The notes beneath the pieces were generated by a model. That model was not told where the DNA came from. It searched no databases and saw nothing but the letters and a program-made list of their open reading frames with translations. DNA of 64,000 bases from Methylobacterium sp. UNC378MF (GTDB lineage: Bacteria > Pseudomonadota > Alphaproteobacteria > Rhizobiales > Beijerinckiaceae), in assembly GCF_900103195.1 (NCBI RefSeq), contig NZ_FMWU01000018.1, positions 1-64,000 of the forward strand. Reading direction: 5' to 3'. Of this stretch, positions 62,149-64,000 are shown piece after piece; position 1 is the stretch's first letter, and each line of letters begins with the position of its first letter. Position numbers and translations under genes: made by a program.

Positions 62149-63024
62149 ATGACGAGCCCCGCGACCCTCGATACCTTGATGCCCCTCCTGGAGCGCATCG
62201 CCACCGCGCTGGAGCGGGCCGCGCCCGCCGCCCCGCCGGCCTTCGACCCCAATGCCGCTGACGCCTTCCTGTGGGGGCCCGAGCGCCGGCTGACCCCGGT
62301 GCCGCAGGTGGCGCGGGTGGAGATGGGCCTGCTCACCGGCATCGACCGCGCGCGCGACACCCTGGTGGAGAACACCGAGCGCTTCGCCCGCGGCCTGCCG
62401 GCCAACAACGCCCTGCTGTGGGGCGCCCGCGGCATGGGCAAGTCGTCGCTGGTCAAGGCGGCGCATGCCGAGATCAATGCCCGCCGCCCCGCCGGCAGCC
62501 TGCCGATGAAGCTCGTGGAGATCCACCGCGAGGACATTGAGGCCCTGCCGGACCTGATGGCTCTGCTGCGCCCCGACCCGCATCGCTGGCTGGTCTACTG
62601 CGACGACCTCTCCTTCGACGCCGACGATACCTCGTACAAGTCGCTCAAGACCGCCCTCGACGGCGGTATCGAGGGGCGGCCCGGCAATGTGCTATTCTAC
62701 GCCACCTCCAACCGCCGGCATCTCCTCGCCCGCGACATGATGGAGAACGAGCGCTCCACTGCGATCAATCCCGGCGAGGCTGTGGAGGAGAAGGTCTCGC
62801 TCTCGGACCGGTTCGGCCTCTGGCTCGGATTCCACAAGTGCAGCCAGGACGAGTACCTGGCGATGATCCGCGCCTATGCGGACCGCTATCGCCTGGATGT
62901 CCCGCAGGAGCAGCTGCGCGCCGAATCCCTCGAATGGGCCACGACGCGCGGCTCACGCTCGGGCCGCACCGCCTTCCAGTTCATCCAGGATCTGGCCGGG
63001 CGGCTCGGCAAGACGCTGGACTGA
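62149..63024 (+). CDS. DUF815 family AAA-type ATPase
   Basis: This 291-residue ATPase has Walker A GARGMGKSS at residues 92-100, Walker B in WLVYCDDLSFD near 148 and a sensor-like ATSNRRHLLARDMMEN. FLWGPERRLTPVPQVARVEM and DRFGLWLGFHKCSQDEYL are typical of DUF815 (YifB/MoxR-unrelated) proteins. It is of unknown cellular role, cytoplasmic and without transmembrane segments. It is convergent with dut at a 6-bp gap. Confidence 0.85.
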   Translation: MTSPATLDTLMPLLERIATALERAAPAAPPAFDPNAADAFLWGPERRLTPVPQVARVEMGLLTGIDRARDTLVENTERFARGLPANNALLWGARGMGKSSLVKAAHAEINARRPAGSLPMKLVEIHREDIEALPDLMALLRPDPHRWLVYCDDLSFDADDTSYKSLKTALDGGIEGRPGNVLFYATSNRRHLLARDMMENERSTAINPGEAVEEKVSLSDRFGLWLGFHKCSQDEYLAMIRAYADRYRLDVPQEQLRAESLEWATTRGSRSGRTAFQFIQDLAGRLGKTLD

Positions 63025-63030
63025 CGAGGT

Positions 63031-63501
63031 CTAGCGCCCGCTCGACCCGAATCCCCCTGCGCCTCGCTTTGAGCCGGGGCCGGGCGCGCCTTCAAGGACC
63101 GTCAGCACCGGCCGGGTGATCCGCGTGAAGACGAGCTGCGCGATCCGCTCGCCCGGCGCGATCTGGACCGGTTCCGCGTCGCTGCGGTTCCAGGCGGAGA
63201 TCATCAGCGGGCCCTCGTAATCCGCATCGATGACGCCGGTGCCGTTGCCGAGCACGAGGCCCTCGCGGTGGCCGCGCCCCGAGCGGGGGAAGATCAGCCC
63301 GCACCAGTCGGGGTCGCGGATCAGCACGCTGAAGCCCGCCGGAATGAGGGCCGGCTGGGCCCGCGGCGGCAGGATCAGCGGCGCGTCGAGACAGGCGTAC
63401 AGGTCGAGGCCTGCCGATGCGGCGGTCCCCCAGCGCGGAAAGCCCCAGCCGGTCAGTCGCGGATCGAGCAGCCGCAGGCCGACCTCGGGAAGGCCGCTCA
63501 C
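63031..63501 (-). CDS. dut: dUTP diphosphatase
   Basis: This 156-residue trimeric dUTPase hydrolyses dUTP to dUMP and pyrophosphate. Motif I is AASAGLDLYAC, motif II FPRSGRGHREG, motif III GNGTGVIDADYEGPL with the catalytic aspartate, motif IV APGERIAQLVF and the glycine-rich motif V RGAGGFGSSGR at the C-terminus. The start is GTG at 63501, overlapping the upstream gene stop by 4 bases (GTGA), so the two are likely co-translated. Confidence 0.95.
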   Translation of the reverse strand: MSGLPEVGLRLLDPRLTGWGFPRWGTAASAGLDLYACLDAPLILPPRAQPALIPAGFSVLIRDPDWCGLIFPRSGRGHREGLVLGNGTGVIDADYEGPLMISAWNRSDAEPVQIAPGERIAQLVFTRITRPVLTVLEGAPGPGSKRGAGGFGSSGR

Positions 63502-64000
63502 GCGCCGAGCCGCGCGATCGCCGCGGCCATGGCGAGCGTCCGCCGGGCGGCCTCGACATGGAGGCGCTCGACCATCTTCCCATCCACCGCGACGACCCCG
63601 CGCTCACGGTTCTCCGGCGCGTCGAAGACGTCCATCAACCGGCGCGCCCGCGCGATCTCGTCGGCATCCGGCCCGAAGGCCGCGTTGGCAGCGCCGATCT
63701 GGCTCGGGTGGATCAGCATCTTGCCGTCGAAGCCGAGGTCGCGCCCCTGCGCGCATTCGGCCTCGAGCCCGTCCGCGTCGTTAAGGTCGGTGAAGACGCC
63801 GTCGATCGCCTCGATCTCGTAGGCCCGGGCGGCGGCCAGCACGGTCATCAGCCAGGGGATCAGGGCGGCCCGACCCGGCGGCCGGATCCGGGATGCCTTC
63901 AGCAAGTCGTTCGGGCCGATTACCAGGGCGCCGAGCCGCCCGTCCACGTCCCGGGCCGCGCCGGCGATCTCGGCGGCGTTGACCACTGCCATCGGCGTCT
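63498..64000 (-). CDS. HpcH/HpaI-type CoA ester lyase, 5' part outside the window
   Basis: The visible 165 or so C-terminal residues belong to the CitE-like CoA ester lyase / malyl-CoA lyase family: DGRLGALVIGPNDLLKASR with the acidic metal-binding region, ARAYEIEAIDGVFTDLNDADGLEAECAQGRDLGFDGKMLIHPSQIGAANAAFGP and a C-terminal helical domain. GFDGKMLIHPSQI is the best family marker. The frame stays open through the ATG at 63992 to the window edge, and the residues TP before it resemble the conserved ETPMAVVNA, so the gene begins outside. Malyl-CoA or citramalyl-CoA lyase are possible. Confidence 0.85.
   Translation of the reverse strand, partial: TPMAVVNAAEIAGAARDVDGRLGALVIGPNDLLKASRIRPPGRAALIPWLMTVLAAARAYEIEAIDGVFTDLNDADGLEAECAQGRDLGFDGKMLIHPSQIGAANAAFGPDADEIARARRLMDVFDAPENRERGVVAVDGKMVERLHVEAARRTLAMAAAIARLGA

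Overview
This is chromosomal DNA from a GC-rich alphaproteobacterium, most likely Methylobacterium or a close relative in the Rhizobiales/Hyphomicrobiales. The evidence is the cckA-recA order, the flgBC-fliE-fliQR-flhB cluster with CtrA boxes, the dnaN/recF pair, the yajC-secDF block followed by homologues of complex I assembly factors, and short Ala/Arg-rich hypothetical proteins of a type I associate with Methylobacterium. No phage, insertion sequence, CRISPR array or tRNA was recognised. Genus assignment is inference.

Layout. 1-6.5 kb: tuf and the S10 ribosomal-protein cluster from rpsJ to rpsQ, closed by a terminator. The spc genes that normally follow (rplN onward) are absent. 6.5-7.3 kb: a ParE-type toxin-antitoxin pair whose toxin C-terminus looks frameshifted. 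7.4-11.6 kb: recA with a LexA-type box, and cckA. 11.7-17.1 kb: a flagellar export and basal-body operon read leftward and a proline-rich FliO gene read rightward, with perfect CtrA boxes in the region between them. 17.6-21.6 kb: an MFS carrier, dnaN and recF. 21.6-24.8 kb: a chemoreceptor, an AT-rich gap, a glyoxalase and a histidine phosphatase. 24.8-27.2 kb: an unknown protein and a nickel/cobalt exporter with its DUF1007 partner.

27.3-39.1 kb is an amino-acid uptake island. It holds an orphan glutamate/aspartate-binding protein beside a DAACS symporter, a complete livHMGF system with a small membrane protein and its binding protein, and a complete gltIJKL system. 39.1-43.5 kb: a tandem gamma-carbonic-anhydrase-like protein, moaE, a small membrane protein, an AI-2E family transporter and an amidase. 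43.6-53.6 kb: mostly envelope genes, including an extensin-like lipoprotein, RNase T2, rlmJ, a beta-barrel porin, a degenerate LytM factor, two YidB-family proteins and an alpha/beta hydrolase.

53.7-58.2 kb: yajC, secD, secF and homologues of the mitochondrial complex I assembly factors NDUFAF3 and NDUFAF6. 58.2-61.0 kb: serS-surE-pcm overlapping on the minus strand. 61.1-64.0 kb: an NTF2-like protein, an OsmC protein, a DUF815 ATPase, dut and the 3' part of a CoA ester lyase cut by the window edge. Two inverted copies of a 114-bp palindromic repeat lie upstream of recF and between secD and secF.

The strongest functional threads are the CckA-CtrA-flagella link, the complementary loss of metal ligands in the tandem carbonic-anhydrase-like protein, and the Sec/complex I assembly neighbourhood. 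I did not find a clear undescribed multi-gene system.
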